A stretch of 64,000 bases of DNA from Olleya sp. YS. Its GTDB lineage: Bacteria; Bacteroidota; Bacteroidia; Flavobacteriales; Flavobacteriaceae. The position numbers and the translations under genes are program-made. Shown piece by piece: positions 17,450-25,876 of the stretch. The notes under the pieces are model-generated. The model was not told where the DNA came from, made no database searches, and saw only the letters and a list, made by a program, of their open reading frames with translations. Positions within the stretch are counted from its first letter, which is position 1. Every line of letters starts with the position of its first letter. The stretch spans positions 1,090,001 through 1,154,000 of the forward strand of contig NZ_CP121685.1 of NCBI RefSeq assembly GCF_029760915.1, written 5' to 3'.

Positions 17450-18376
17450 ATGAACAATGTTGCATTAATCCCATTTATAGTCTTAGGCTTGATTATTTTA
17501 ATTTCAGCCTTTTTTGTAGTCAAACAACAAACAGCTGCTATTATAGAACGTTTTGGAAAGTACCATAGTATAAGACAGTCTGGATTACATCTAAAAATTC
17601 CTTTAATCGATAAAATTGCTGGTCGATTAAGTCTTAAAATTCAGCAATTAGATGTTATCATCGAAACCAAAACTTTGGATGATGTATTTGTGCGTCTTAA
17701 AGTATCTGTACAATATCGTGTAATTAGCCAAAAAGTGTATGATGCGTTTTATAAATTAGACTATCCACATGAGCAAATTACAAGTTACGTCTTTGATGTA
17801 GTACGTGCAGAAGTACCAAAAATGAAATTAGATGATGTCTTTGTTAGAAAAGATGACATTGCAATTGCAGTAAAATCTGAGCTTAATGACGCGATGTTAG
17901 ATTACGGCTTTGATATTATTAAAACTTTAGTAACAGATATTGATCCTGATGCACAAGTAAAAGCTGCAATGAACAGAATTAATGCTGCAGACAGAGAGAA
18001 AACCGCTGCGCAATATGAAGGTGATGCTGCACGTATTTTAATTGTAGAAAAAGCAAAAGCTGAAGCTGAAAGTAAACGTTTACAAGGTCAAGGTATTGCT
18101 GATCAAAGACGAGAAATTGCTAGAGGTCTTGAAGAGTCTGTAGATGTATTAAATCGTGTAGGAATAAATAGTCAAGAAGCGTCTGCTTTAATTGTAGTAA
18201 CACAACACTACGATACGTTACAAGCAATTGGTAGCGAAACCAATACTAACTTAATTTTATTACCAAATTCGCCACAAGCAGGAAGTAATATGTTAAATGA
18301 TATGGTGGCTAGTTTTACAGCTAGTAACCAAATTGGTGAAGCCATGAAAAATGCTAAAAAGAATAAAGGTGAATAA
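17450..18376 (+). CDS. SPFH/Band 7 (stomatin-like) membrane protein
   Basis: A 308-residue protein with one N-terminal membrane helix (about 5-23), then the Band 7 domain (about 25-190: QQTAAIIERFGKYH, then the LDDVFVRLKVSVQYRV strand). A long charged helix rich in Ala/Glu/Lys (about 190-230) drives oligomerisation. Stomatin/prohibitin relatives form rings on membrane microdomains and often control proteases. No NfeD-type partner gene is adjacent. Complete, with a terminator behind it. Confidence 0.88.
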   Translation: MNNVALIPFIVLGLIILISAFFVVKQQTAAIIERFGKYHSIRQSGLHLKIPLIDKIAGRLSLKIQQLDVIIETKTLDDVFVRLKVSVQYRVISQKVYDAFYKLDYPHEQITSYVFDVVRAEVPKMKLDDVFVRKDDIAIAVKSELNDAMLDYGFDIIKTLVTDIDPDAQVKAAMNRINAADREKTAAQYEGDAARILIVEKAKAEAESKRLQGQGIADQRREIARGLEESVDVLNRVGINSQEASALIVVTQHYDTLQAIGSETNTNLILLPNSPQAGSNMLNDMVASFTASNQIGEAMKNAKKNKGE

Positions 18377-18400
18377 CCATCTTTAACAGAATTTAAAATA

Positions 18401-18430
18401 AAAACCCTTAAGATATACTTAAGGGTTTTT
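18401..18430. terminator. Bidirectional terminator after the SPFH gene
   Basis: CCCTTAAG at 18405-18412 pairs with CTTAAGGG at 18418-18425, with flanking A and T tracts. It serves the SPFH gene and the convergent gene that ends at 18430. Confidence 0.85.
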
Positions 18431-19590
18431 TATGATTTAAAAGGATGTCTTTCCTCCCATTGTTTTATAGGATTTAAAGTTTTAACAATAAATTTTAAAG
18501 CGGTATTTGCTATAAAATTATTAGTGTGTTTCATGTAAATGTGCATGGTGTGTGGTTTAGCTCCAACAGAGCTTTTTATTTCCATCGCTGTTCTGGCATA
18601 CACAATTTTTTTAAAATTATTTTCAACACCAAATCTTAACATATCATATAACATGTTTAAATACAACTGATGTTGGTGTTGTAGTTCCGGTTGATGCCCT
18701 AAAAAGTAAGTTTCTAGTGTTTGATTATTCACAATAAGCGTGTAAAATCCTACCAACTCCTTATTTAGGTAATATCCATATAGTTTAAATTGGTTTTTTA
18801 ACTCTTTTTTTAAGTTAAAAAAATGTCTGTCGTGCAACACAAACGAGTTAACTTTTGCGTTATCAGACACGCACTTATATAATCTGTATAATTGTTTTGA
18901 AGCTACATCAATAGCATCTAAATCCAATTCTTTTTTTGAAATCTGTATTGCTTTTTTTAAGGCTGTTTTATAACGTCGTTTATATTTCTTTTCTAACGCT
19001 AAAATATAATTATCAATAGTGTTCCATGTTTCGGGAATATCCAACATCATATTAGGTTGCACTTGGACTTTATACAAGTGGTTTTTGGAGAAAAGTGTTT
19101 CGTGCTGATGGATATTATCTGTTTCAAAATAATCTTTAAATCCAACAATTCTGATATTCTTTTTGTGGTCTTTTTTAATCTGAATAGTAAGTAAATCTAT
19201 AGCTTTAAATACAGTGTCTAAAAACGTGGATTGTGATATAGTTTCTGGATTAAAAAACAAGCCATGTTGTCCTGTATGCATTAAATTACCAACAATTAAC
19301 GCATTACCTCTTACTATTTTAGCAATGATTGCTTTTCCGAAGCGTTTTAAAGCGTTATCTGATGTTTTTCTAAAGACATCTTCAATATACATCTCGACAC
19401 GTTGGATAATAGCAATTCCAGCCAATACTTCATCTCTAAAAATAGCGACATAATTGGTATGTATGTTTTTTGGACACGATTGTTCAAGCGCTTTTAAAAA
19501 TGGCGTTTTTAAAAACACATCATTAGTCGGTAAACTATCCCAAGATTTAGGAAGGTTGTTTACTGATTTATAAATTTTAAAATCTATCAA
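18430..19590 (-). CDS. GNAT/FemAB-like acyltransferase
   Basis: A 386-residue protein with the two-lobed fold seen in BioF2-like/FemAB acetyltransferases (PF13480-like). The N-terminal lobe has VFLKTPFLKALEQ. The second lobe has KKYKRRYKTALKKA, LYGYYLNKELVGFYTLIV and YARTAMEIKSSVGAKP, the last being the acyl-CoA binding-like region. The start appears to be TTG at 19590. The substrate is unknown. Such proteins act on peptidoglycan, lipids or small metabolites. Confidence 0.7.
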   Translation of the reverse strand: MIDFKIYKSVNNLPKSWDSLPTNDVFLKTPFLKALEQSCPKNIHTNYVAIFRDEVLAGIAIIQRVEMYIEDVFRKTSDNALKRFGKAIIAKIVRGNALIVGNLMHTGQHGLFFNPETISQSTFLDTVFKAIDLLTIQIKKDHKKNIRIVGFKDYFETDNIHQHETLFSKNHLYKVQVQPNMMLDIPETWNTIDNYILALEKKYKRRYKTALKKAIQISKKELDLDAIDVASKQLYRLYKCVSDNAKVNSFVLHDRHFFNLKKELKNQFKLYGYYLNKELVGFYTLIVNNQTLETYFLGHQPELQHQHQLYLNMLYDMLRFGVENNFKKIVYARTAMEIKSSVGAKPHTMHIYMKHTNNFIANTALKFIVKTLNPIKQWEERHPFKS

Positions 19591-19602
19591 AAGTGCAAAG
19601 AA

Positions 19603-19631
19603 AAAGACTGAAAGTTACCCTATCAGTCTTT
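19603..19631 (-). terminator. Terminator of the DUF1761 gene
   Basis: AAAGACTGA at 19603-19611 pairs with TCAGTCTTT at 19623-19631. On the minus strand the stem runs into T residues just before the acyltransferase start. Confidence 0.75.
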
Positions 19632-19655
19632 ATGTTGTTTAGAACGTTACAAAAA

Positions 19656-20135
19656 TTAAACCCAACCTGCTATGATGCTTCCCATAATAGCTAAGGTTAC
19701 AATCCAGTAACCTGCATTGATAAAAATGTATTTCCAGCTTTTACGCTCAAATAATGCATTTATAGCAATAATAGGTAACACAAAAAATACTCCTGCCATC
19801 CCACCATGTAAAGCTCCATGTTTAAATGATCTATATTTTCCACTCCATTCTGCCATAAACGCTTTAGTAGTTTCTCCGTCCATTTGTCCTTCAGTCATAC
19901 CATAAACACCTGTTTCATGTATCACTAAAAACATAGTAAAAAATGATAATAACACTGATAATAAAATAGACACACCAAAGATAACAGCCATATTACCGCC
20001 TTTCATTTTGTCTTCTGTCATTTCTGCTTCACGCATCCATGCAATTCCAAAAAGTTTTGGATTATACCATAAAAACCCTAAGATAATAGGTACAATTGCT
20101 GCCACCAAAATGGCATAAATATTAAATCCTTCCAT
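19656..20135 (-). CDS. DUF1761 family membrane protein
   Basis: A 159-residue integral membrane protein with four hydrophobic segments (about 7-24, 48-72, 110-126 and 137-157). The first ends in the GFLWYNPKLFGIAWM motif typical of DUF1761. Function is unknown for the family. It is a single-gene unit between two terminators. Confidence 0.8.
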   Translation of the reverse strand: MEGFNIYAILVAAIVPIILGFLWYNPKLFGIAWMREAEMTEDKMKGGNMAVIFGVSILLSVLLSFFTMFLVIHETGVYGMTEGQMDGETTKAFMAEWSGKYRSFKHGALHGGMAGVFFVLPIIAINALFERKSWKYIFINAGYWIVTLAIMGSIIAGWV

Positions 20136-20174
20136 AATTAAAAATTTTAGTTAGTAATTTTTAAATGTACAAAA

Positions 20175-20202
20175 AAACCGCTAAGGTTGTATTTAGCGGT
20201 TT
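20175..20202 (-). terminator. Terminator of glnS
   Basis: AAACCGCTAA at 20175-20184 and TTAGCGGTTT at 20193-20202 form a 10-bp stem with an eight-base loop. The minus strand continues in a T tract. Confidence 0.85.
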
Positions 20203-20221
20203 GATAATAAGTGTAATATGC

Positions 20222-22228
20222 TTATGCAATTGCTTTAGCTTCTGCAACTAATAATTGGTTTTTATCTTCTAAAGCTTTATTTATAAAGTCATTTATAGCT
20301 TCGTTTTTATCTAATCCGTTTTCTAATAATACACCTAGAGTTATCATCGTGATAATACGCGTACCTGTTTTTTTAACAGAGGTGTTAAACAAGGGTTCCA
20401 AGTCTTTATAATCGACATCTTTAGCTAATACTTGTATTTCGGCTTTAGCTTTAGCTTGTTGGTCCTCTTTCATCCTATCATACTTTTTACCATAGGATTT
20501 GATTTGCTCTATTGCTGGTCGATTATTTTGTGGTTTTTGCTGATTTTGATTGTTGGTTTGTGCTTTCGGTTTTTGTTTAGCCCAACTATCACGTAATCCA
20601 ACGGTTTTATTAAAGACTAAAGCGTCTTTTTTAGAGTCATTATCTACATTAAAATACCCTAAGCGTTGAAACTGAAACTGCTCTCCTACTTTAGCATCTG
20701 CTAAACTTGGCTCGACAAACGCTTTAATGAGTTTTAATGAGTTTGGATTAATAAACTCCATAAAGTCTTTGTCCTCGTGACTATCTGGTGCTTCATCTAA
20801 AAACAACCTATCATACTCTCTAACCTCAGCTTTTATAGCGTGTTTGATACTTACCCAATGTAATGTTCCTTTAATACGACGTTCTGTGTCTTCAGAATAG
20901 GTACAATGGACTTCGGTAATGTTTCCATTACTATCTTTTACTACGCTTTCAGCTTTAATAATATAGGCGTTTTTAAGCCTTACTTCTCCACCTAGTTTCA
21001 ACCTAAAAAACTTACTGCTAGCTTCTTCTTTAAAGTCTGCTTTTTCAATATATAATTCTCTAGAAAAAGGTACTTTTCTAAATCCAGCAGATGCATCTTC
21101 TGGATTATTTTCGGCTTCTAACCACTCTTCTTTATCTTCAGGATAATTAGTAATAACTATCTTTAAAGGATCTAAAACTGCCATAACACGAGGTGCTTTT
21201 TTGTTTAAATCCTCTCTTATACAAAACTCTAAAAGCGCAACATCAATAATGTTGTCTCGTTTTGCAACACCAGCTGTTTCTACAAATTTTCTAATTGCAG
21301 CAGGTGTATACCCACGACGTCGTAAACCAGAAATGGTTGGCATACGTGGATCGTCCCAACCATTGACAATACCATCTTCTACTAGCTTAAGTAGCTTACG
21401 CTTACTCATAATAGTATAACTGAGGTTTAAACGTGCAAATTCGCGTTGTTTAGGAAGCATTGGATACTTGTTCTTAGCATAAGTATATACTTGCTCTTTA
21501 AACCAATCGTAAAGTTCTCTGTGAGGCTTAAATTCTAATGAGCATAAACTATGCGATATTTGCTCTATATAATCGCTTTCACCATGTGTCCAATCGTACA
21601 TTGGATACACACACCAATCGTTACCAGTTCTGTGGTGGTGCTTTTTTAGTACACGATACATAATCGGATCACGCATTAACATATTTGGATGTTGCATGTC
21701 GATTTTTGCACGTAAAATATGTTCGCCTTCTTCAAACTCACCATTTTTCATTCTCATGAATAAATCTAAGTTTTCCTCTACGCTTCTATTACGATACGGT
21801 CCATCAACTCCTGGTTGTGTTGGTGTCCCTTTTTGCTCTGCCATAGCTTCTGAAGATTGCGAATCTACATAAGCTTTTCCATCCTTTATCATATTTACAG
21901 CCCAATCAAACAAAATTTGAAAGTAGTCTGACGAGTATAACTCGTTAGCCCATTTGTAACCTAACCAAGCAATATCTTCTTTGATAGCATCTACATATTC
22001 CTGCTCTTCTTTAGCTGGATTGGTATCATCAAAACGTAGGTTTACAGGCGCATTATACTTTTCTCCTAAACCAAAACTAATCCCAATAGCTTTAGTATGA
22101 CCAATGTGTAAGTACCCATTTGGTTCTGGTGGGAAACGAAAACGCAGCTTACTTTGGTCTAAACCATTAGCTAAATCTTCTTCTATAATTTGCTCTAAAA
22201 AATTGAGTGATTTTTTATCTTCAGACAT
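20222..22228 (-). CDS. glnS: Glutamine--tRNA ligase fused to a YqeY domain
   Basis: A 668-residue class I synthetase charging tRNA-Gln. HIGH is at 41-44 within PPEPNGYLHIGHTK, and the MSKRK form of KMSKS is near 272. The anticodon-binding beta-barrels follow. After about residue 560 a Gln/Asn/Lys linker leads to a C-terminal YqeY/GatB-like helical domain (about 575-668). Such fusions are known in Deinococcus and Bacteroidota, where the extra domain aids tRNA-Gln binding. The enzyme is complete, and no adjacent gat genes are needed for Gln-tRNA formation. Confidence 0.96.
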   Translation of the reverse strand: MSEDKKSLNFLEQIIEEDLANGLDQSKLRFRFPPEPNGYLHIGHTKAIGISFGLGEKYNAPVNLRFDDTNPAKEEQEYVDAIKEDIAWLGYKWANELYSSDYFQILFDWAVNMIKDGKAYVDSQSSEAMAEQKGTPTQPGVDGPYRNRSVEENLDLFMRMKNGEFEEGEHILRAKIDMQHPNMLMRDPIMYRVLKKHHHRTGNDWCVYPMYDWTHGESDYIEQISHSLCSLEFKPHRELYDWFKEQVYTYAKNKYPMLPKQREFARLNLSYTIMSKRKLLKLVEDGIVNGWDDPRMPTISGLRRRGYTPAAIRKFVETAGVAKRDNIIDVALLEFCIREDLNKKAPRVMAVLDPLKIVITNYPEDKEEWLEAENNPEDASAGFRKVPFSRELYIEKADFKEEASSKFFRLKLGGEVRLKNAYIIKAESVVKDSNGNITEVHCTYSEDTERRIKGTLHWVSIKHAIKAEVREYDRLFLDEAPDSHEDKDFMEFINPNSLKLIKAFVEPSLADAKVGEQFQFQRLGYFNVDNDSKKDALVFNKTVGLRDSWAKQKPKAQTNNQNQQKPQNNRPAIEQIKSYGKKYDRMKEDQQAKAKAEIQVLAKDVDYKDLEPLFNTSVKKTGTRIITMITLGVLLENGLDKNEAINDFINKALEDKNQLLVAEAKAIA

Positions 22229-22349
22229 ACATCTATATTTTATTGATTTTTGCTATTAATCAATACTTTTAATTGGATGTAAAATTAGTTATTTTTAGTT
22301 GAAATGAATTCGACTTAGATTTAAAAATTAAATACAGATGATTTTTAGG

Positions 22350-22357
22350 TATTTTTG
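22350..22357 (+). promoter_or_regulatory. -7 promoter element (TATTTTTG) for folB
   Basis: TATTTTTG matches TAnnTTTG and lies 16 nt before the ATG at 22374, giving a leader of about 10 nt. Confidence 0.5.
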
Positions 22358-22373
22358 CTGAAATTATGTTGTG

Positions 22374-22745
22374 ATGGGAATTATAAAAGTTGAAAATATA
22401 CGAGTTTACGCGTATCATGGTTGTTTAAAAGAAGAAACTAAAATTGGTAGCGATTACAAGGTTGATTTAAAAGTCACTGCCGATTTACAAAAAAGTGCCT
22501 CTTCAGATCAACTAGCAGATACTGTAGACTATGTGTTTTTAAATAGAGTAGTGGTTGAAGAAATGGCAAAACCAAGTGCACTTTTAGAACATGTTGCCAA
22601 ACGTATTTTAAACCGAATATTTAAAGAAGACCAATTAATTACTGTGGCAACAGTTGCGGTAAGCAAGATCAATCCTCCTATTGGTGGTGATGTACAAATG
22701 GTTACCATAGAATTAACTGAAAAAAGAAAAGTAGGTACGAAGTAG
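22374..22745 (+). CDS. folB: Dihydroneopterin aldolase
   Basis: A 123-residue enzyme of folate biosynthesis converting 7,8-dihydroneopterin to 6-hydroxymethyl-dihydropterin and glycolaldehyde. The YAYHGCLKEE start (catalytic Glu region), the LADTVDYVFL segment and the VSKINPPIGGDVQ motif with the conserved lysine are all present. The frame begins with GTG at 22371, but ATG at 22374 is the natural start. It is followed by tRNA-Cys. Confidence 0.93.
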   Translation: MGIIKVENIRVYAYHGCLKEETKIGSDYKVDLKVTADLQKSASSDQLADTVDYVFLNRVVVEEMAKPSALLEHVAKRILNRIFKEDQLITVATVAVSKINPPIGGDVQMVTIELTEKRKVGTK

Positions 22746-22765
22746 TGTAAAAAGCTAAATATTTT

Positions 22766-22773
22766 TATATTTG
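22766..22773 (+). promoter_or_regulatory. -7 promoter element (TATATTTG) for tRNA-Cys
   Basis: TATATTTG ends 12 nt before the mature tRNA 5' end, as expected for a tRNA promoter with a short 5' leader. Confidence 0.65.
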
Positions 22774-22785
22774 CTCCTCAATAAT

Positions 22786-22856
22786 GGCGTCGTGGCCGAG
22801 TGGCTAGGCAGAGGTCTGCAAAACCTTGTACAGCGGTTCGAATCCGCTCGACGCCT
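22786..22856 (+). tRNA. tRNA-Cys (anticodon GCA)
   Basis: A 71-nt cloverleaf. The acceptor stem GGCGTCG pairs with CGACGCC and the discriminator base is T. The D arm is around GCCGAGTGGCTAGGC. The anticodon stem GAGGT/ACCTT carries the loop CTGCAAA with anticodon GCA. The T arm contains GGTTCGAATCC. CCA is not encoded. A terminator hairpin follows directly. Confidence 0.95.
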
Positions 22857-22861
22857 CTAAG

Positions 22862-22893
22862 AAACCTTCAACGAAAGCTGAAGGTTTTTTTAT
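22862..22893 (+). terminator. Terminator of tRNA-Cys
   Basis: AAACCTTCA (22862-22870) pairs with TGAAGGTTT (22879-22887) and is followed by seven T. The inner C-GAAA-G loop is separated by one mismatch. Confidence 0.85.
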
Positions 22894-22926
22894 TTATAAA
22901 TTTTAAGAAAATTTAAAGTAAGATAA

Positions 22927-22998
22927 GTACAGCGATTCGACAGTTTTATTCGACGCCTCTAAGAAACCTTCAACGAAAGTTGGAGGTTTTTTTATTTG
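22927..22998 (+). repeat. Decayed copy of the tRNA-Cys 3' half plus its terminator
   Basis: This stretch repeats 22828-22894. It starts GTACAGCG-ATTCGA, loses the T-arm pairing, and then resumes CGACGCCTCTAAGAAACCTT through the hairpin and T tract. The two copies are offset by 99 bp. The copy cannot fold as a tRNA. Its hairpin is even better paired (11-bp stem, GAAA loop, 22964-22989). It may be the scar of an integration event at the tRNA 3' end or a slipped duplication. Confidence 0.8.
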
Positions 22999-23032
22999 TA
23001 AATATTTAGATTTCTTACTACGTAGGAATTTA

Positions 23033-23383
23033 TTAATTAAACCAAACCGCATAACGTTGTCGTCTTAACTCTAACGCTAAAGCTTCTTCCATTTTTAAAG
23101 CGTCTGCTCTAGTTGCTATTGGACCAATATGATTGTATAAACTTGGTCTTAGATAACTACCATACTTCTGGACAATGTTTGACGATAGTTTATGTCCTTT
23201 TTTATTCCTGTAGCCTGTTTTGTGTTGTAAAAAACGCTCTTTTGGTGTTTTACTGGTCATACCAACATATAAACACTCTAACACACCATTAAATTGTGGG
23301 TTTGCAGCTCTAAATCTAGCATGCTCTGTATATACTTTTTTCTTGAGTTCTACAACGTAAATATGGTATTGCGTTTTTGGCAT
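23033..23383 (-). CDS. Small GIY-YIG nuclease-like protein
   Basis: A 116-residue protein related to GIY-YIG endonuclease domains. The strand HIYVVEL (7-13) stands for GIY, and LYVGMTSKTPKERFLQH (38-54) stands for YIG plus the conserved Arg helix. A later Glu in MEEALALELRR could be the metal ligand. Both hallmark tripeptides are degenerate, and a long insertion lies between them, so nuclease activity is not assured. It lies beside the tRNA-Cys repeat. Confidence 0.6.
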   Translation of the reverse strand: MPKTQYHIYVVELKKKVYTEHARFRAANPQFNGVLECLYVGMTSKTPKERFLQHKTGYRNKKGHKLSSNIVQKYGSYLRPSLYNHIGPIATRADALKMEEALALELRRQRYAVWFN

Positions 23384-23392
23384 ATTACTGTG

Positions 23393-23917
23393 TTATTCTC
23401 TAACAAAATAATCAATAATAACCAGTATAGCTATACTAATTAACCCAATAGTAAACAATAATGATCCGTATGGCCAATGCTGAATTTTAAATAGTATACC
23501 TAAACCTACACATCCAATACTAAATGCTGCTACAACATAATACATATATTGAAAACCAAAACTAATCTTAAATTTTCTATCAGTGATATACACAGTACCT
23601 TCATTAACAAACCACCAACCAAATAATAATGCTAATAGGATATTAAAAACTAAAGGTGGTAGATATAAGTGAAAAATTTTTGTACCATAAATTAAACACC
23701 ATAAAATTACAATTGCTAGCTTAACATAGTCCATACTATTCTTCTGCGCTTTTAGAAAAAAACGGATAGGATAAAATATCAAAATTCCGACTATTGCACT
23801 ACTAATTAATACATTAGAGTAAGGCCAATGCATGATTTTAAATAGCGCGCCAATCAATAAAATCGAAAGACAAATACGAAGTATTAAACTGAATTTTTTA
23901 GACTGAGAATTATCCAA
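23393..23917 (-). CDS. GldL-like membrane protein with two FKIxHWPY motifs
   Basis: A 174-residue membrane protein with about six hydrophobic helices. The motif FKI-M/Q-HWPY, typical of the first helix of gliding-motility/T9SS motor protein GldL, occurs twice, at about 26-33 and 143-150, each inside a hydrophobic segment. The long cytoplasmic tail of true GldL is missing, so it is a relative and not the motor subunit. The start is TTG at 23917. It ends 9 bp before the GIY-YIG-like gene. Confidence 0.6.
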   Translation of the reverse strand: MDNSQSKKFSLILRICLSILLIGALFKIMHWPYSNVLISSAIVGILIFYPIRFFLKAQKNSMDYVKLAIVILWCLIYGTKIFHLYLPPLVFNILLALLFGWWFVNEGTVYITDRKFKISFGFQYMYYVVAAFSIGCVGLGILFKIQHWPYGSLLFTIGLISIAILVIIDYFVRE

Positions 23918-23928
23918 ATATATAAGAG

Positions 23929-24606
23929 TTATAAAGGATTAATTTGCTCTAATTTTTCTTTAAGTTTTTCTTTTTCTTCAGGGAAAAATCCTTGAACTAA
24001 TAATAGAAGACCAAACCCTAAAATTACTAATGCAATAATCTTTTTAGTTTTAAAAATAAGTCTAGGTGTTAATTTATTTTTAAGACGTTTTGCAATAGCT
24101 ATCTTTACTAAATCTGTTAAAGTATAAGCAATTAACATGGTACTTATAAACACAATAACACCATTTTCTGAGGTCGTTATAGTGTTAGCTAATACTATAA
24201 AACCTAACCAACCTAATAACACACCTATGTTAATAAAATTAAGTAGAAATCCTTTAAGGAAGAGTTTTCCGTAACCTTTTCTAATTTCTATTTTATGATA
24301 TTCTCTAACTATAGATCTAAAGGAACGCGATGTTTTTATAAAAGTAATAATACCATATATAACTAATAAAACACCTCCGAAAATTACAAAATTGGGATCT
24401 TTTTCTATTTTACCAACTAGTTTTTCTGTACTAAAATAAGCGATAGTAATAAATAAAATATCTGCCAAAATAACACCTGCATCAAAAATTAGTGCGCTTC
24501 TTGCACCTTTAGTAGCACTAGTTTCTAATAAAACGAAAAAAACAGGTCCTACGGTAAAAGATAATAGTATACCTAATGGAATTGCTTTAAGAATATCGTC
24601 TAACAT
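23929..24606 (-). CDS. LysE/RhtB family transporter
   Basis: A 225-residue inner-membrane protein of about six helices with the LysE-family N-terminus (IPLGILLSFTVGPVFFVLLETS). The family exports amino acids or related metabolites. In Bacteroidota these longer relatives have no tested substrate. It is 11 bp upstream of the GldL-like gene on the same strand, so probably co-transcribed with it. Confidence 0.8.
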   Translation of the reverse strand: MLDDILKAIPLGILLSFTVGPVFFVLLETSATKGARSALIFDAGVILADILFITIAYFSTEKLVGKIEKDPNFVIFGGVLLVIYGIITFIKTSRSFRSIVREYHKIEIRKGYGKLFLKGFLLNFINIGVLLGWLGFIVLANTITTSENGVIVFISTMLIAYTLTDLVKIAIAKRLKNKLTPRLIFKTKKIIALVILGFGLLLLVQGFFPEEKEKLKEKLEQINPL

Positions 24607-24682
24607 GAATTATTTACATACGTGAATTACAAAGTAAAGAAAATATTTATTTAACACGTAAGTAGATAGTATATAAAATAAA

Positions 24683-24709
24683 AAAGCTTCAAAATAAATT
24701 TGAAGCTTT
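24683..24709 (-). terminator. Terminator of the DUF2807 gene
   Basis: AAAGCTTCAAA (24683-24693) and TTTGAAGCTTT (24699-24709) form a perfect 11-bp stem with a five-base loop, followed by A-rich sequence (T on the minus strand). Confidence 0.75.
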
Positions 24710-24732
24710 AAATCGTTTTTTTGATATAGTAT

Positions 24733-25413
24733 TTATTGATTTTCTTTTATTTCTATACGTCCACCAAAGGTTTGTTTTTTATTTACTGTTTCTGGATTTC
24801 CATAAATATAAATATCTCCTCCAGCTGTAATACGTGCATCCACTGTATTACTTGCTTTAACCTCAGCTTCACCTGCTGCTCTAATTTTAACAGTCGTATT
24901 TTTGGTTTCAAACGCACGACCTTCATAAATACCTCCTGTATTAAGTGTAATATTTTGGGTGTTAGCTTTTCCTCTAGTTTCTATTATTCCGCCAGAAACA
25001 GCTCTTATATTAACTGTATCGACATCTAAACCTACTATAATTGAAGCACCTTCTTGTGCACGCAACTCTATAGTATCTTGCTCAATTAACTCGTTACCCA
25101 CAATTATTGAACCCTCATTAGCATCAATAGTCTTTAAGTCTGTATAATGTACAGCTACAAATGTTTTGGTACCATCAAAACTACGATCTAGTTTCATACG
25201 TACTTTTAAAGTGTTGTTTTTTATAATAATTTCAACATCATCAACATCTTCACCTGTAATCATCACTTTATTTTCATCTGACTTAACAAGACTTACTTTA
25301 ATTAAATCAAAGACTTTAACTTTATTAAAATCACCTACGTTTTTATTTTTTGGATTTTGAGCGACTAAAATAGTGGTGGTTAAAAATAATACTGCAACTA
25401 ATAAATGTTTCAT
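24733..25413 (-). CDS. Exported head-GIN/DUF2807 domain protein
   Basis: A 226-residue protein with a signal peptide (MKHLLVAVLFLTTTILVAQ) and the repeated short beta-strands of the DUF2807 'putative auto-transporter adhesin, head GIN' domain. Its FNKVKVFDLIKVSLVKSD start is typical. These proteins form a right-handed beta-solenoid in the periplasm or at the cell surface. Function is unknown. It stands alone, with its own terminator. Confidence 0.8.
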   Translation of the reverse strand: MKHLLVAVLFLTTTILVAQNPKNKNVGDFNKVKVFDLIKVSLVKSDENKVMITGEDVDDVEIIIKNNTLKVRMKLDRSFDGTKTFVAVHYTDLKTIDANEGSIIVGNELIEQDTIELRAQEGASIIVGLDVDTVNIRAVSGGIIETRGKANTQNITLNTGGIYEGRAFETKNTTVKIRAAGEAEVKASNTVDARITAGGDIYIYGNPETVNKKQTFGGRIEIKENQ

Positions 25414-25460
25414 TGTAAAAGAGGTTTGTGTTGTAGTAAAGAGGATTCTTTTTTTGATTT

Positions 25461-25527
25461 GTTACAGTTTTATTATTTCTCGATACTATTTTCTGGTTTT
25501 TAAGCAGAAAATCACTCGAACTAACAT
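25461..25527 (+). repeat. Intergenic palindrome-family repeat, left copy beside the YbjQ-like gene
   Basis: It begins GTTACA, contains TTCTCGATACTATT (25477-25490) and ends ATCACTCGAACTAAC (25511-25525). It matches 25877-25936 in the same direction and the better-preserved pair at 30244-30341. Divergence shows that it is old. Confidence 0.6.
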
Positions 25528-25531
25528 TGGT

Positions 25532-25834
25532 TTATTTATCTGTTGCAACACTAACAGCTGTTCCTGTTACTGAAACGTAAAAATAAGAGCCTTGTACAGT
25601 TTCAATATCTACAGAAATACCAACAACTGCATTTGCATTTAAATTACTTGCATTAGTTTGTAGCTCTTGAAACGCATGTTCTTTAGCATCATCTATTACT
25701 GCTTTGGTAATGTCTTTATTTTTCTCTGTTTTAAAAGAAAATTTTGTTTTCATCTCAAAAGAAGTTCCTGTTATAATACCTTTATATTCAATTATTCTAA
25801 AGCCTTCTATTGAGTTTGTAGTTGTAAGTATCAT
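25532..25834 (-). CDS. YbjQ/UPF0145 family protein
   Basis: A 100-residue protein of the YbjQ (heavy-metal-binding-like, PF01906) family. The signature stretch covers IIEYKGIITG, the helix AFQELQTNASNLNANAVVGIS, and a final beta hairpin with VSVTGTAV. Members form homopentamers of unknown function. Metal binding is named in some databases but is not evident here. The gene sits between two direct repeats. Confidence 0.82.
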   Translation of the reverse strand: MILTTTNSIEGFRIIEYKGIITGTSFEMKTKFSFKTEKNKDITKAVIDDAKEHAFQELQTNASNLNANAVVGISVDIETVQGSYFYVSVTGTAVSVATDK

Positions 25835-25876
25835 GTTATTTTGTTTTATTTTATTAGTTGAAAATTTTTATAAATT

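Noticed and set aside
22927-22998. A second tRNA gene
   Set aside because: The 5' half and the anticodon arm are missing, and the T arm no longer pairs.
24736-25029. Plus-strand open frame rich in Cys/Phe/Ile opposite the DUF2807 gene
   Set aside because: It is a shadow of the beta-solenoid coding sequence, and the gene on the other strand has a signal peptide and a terminator.
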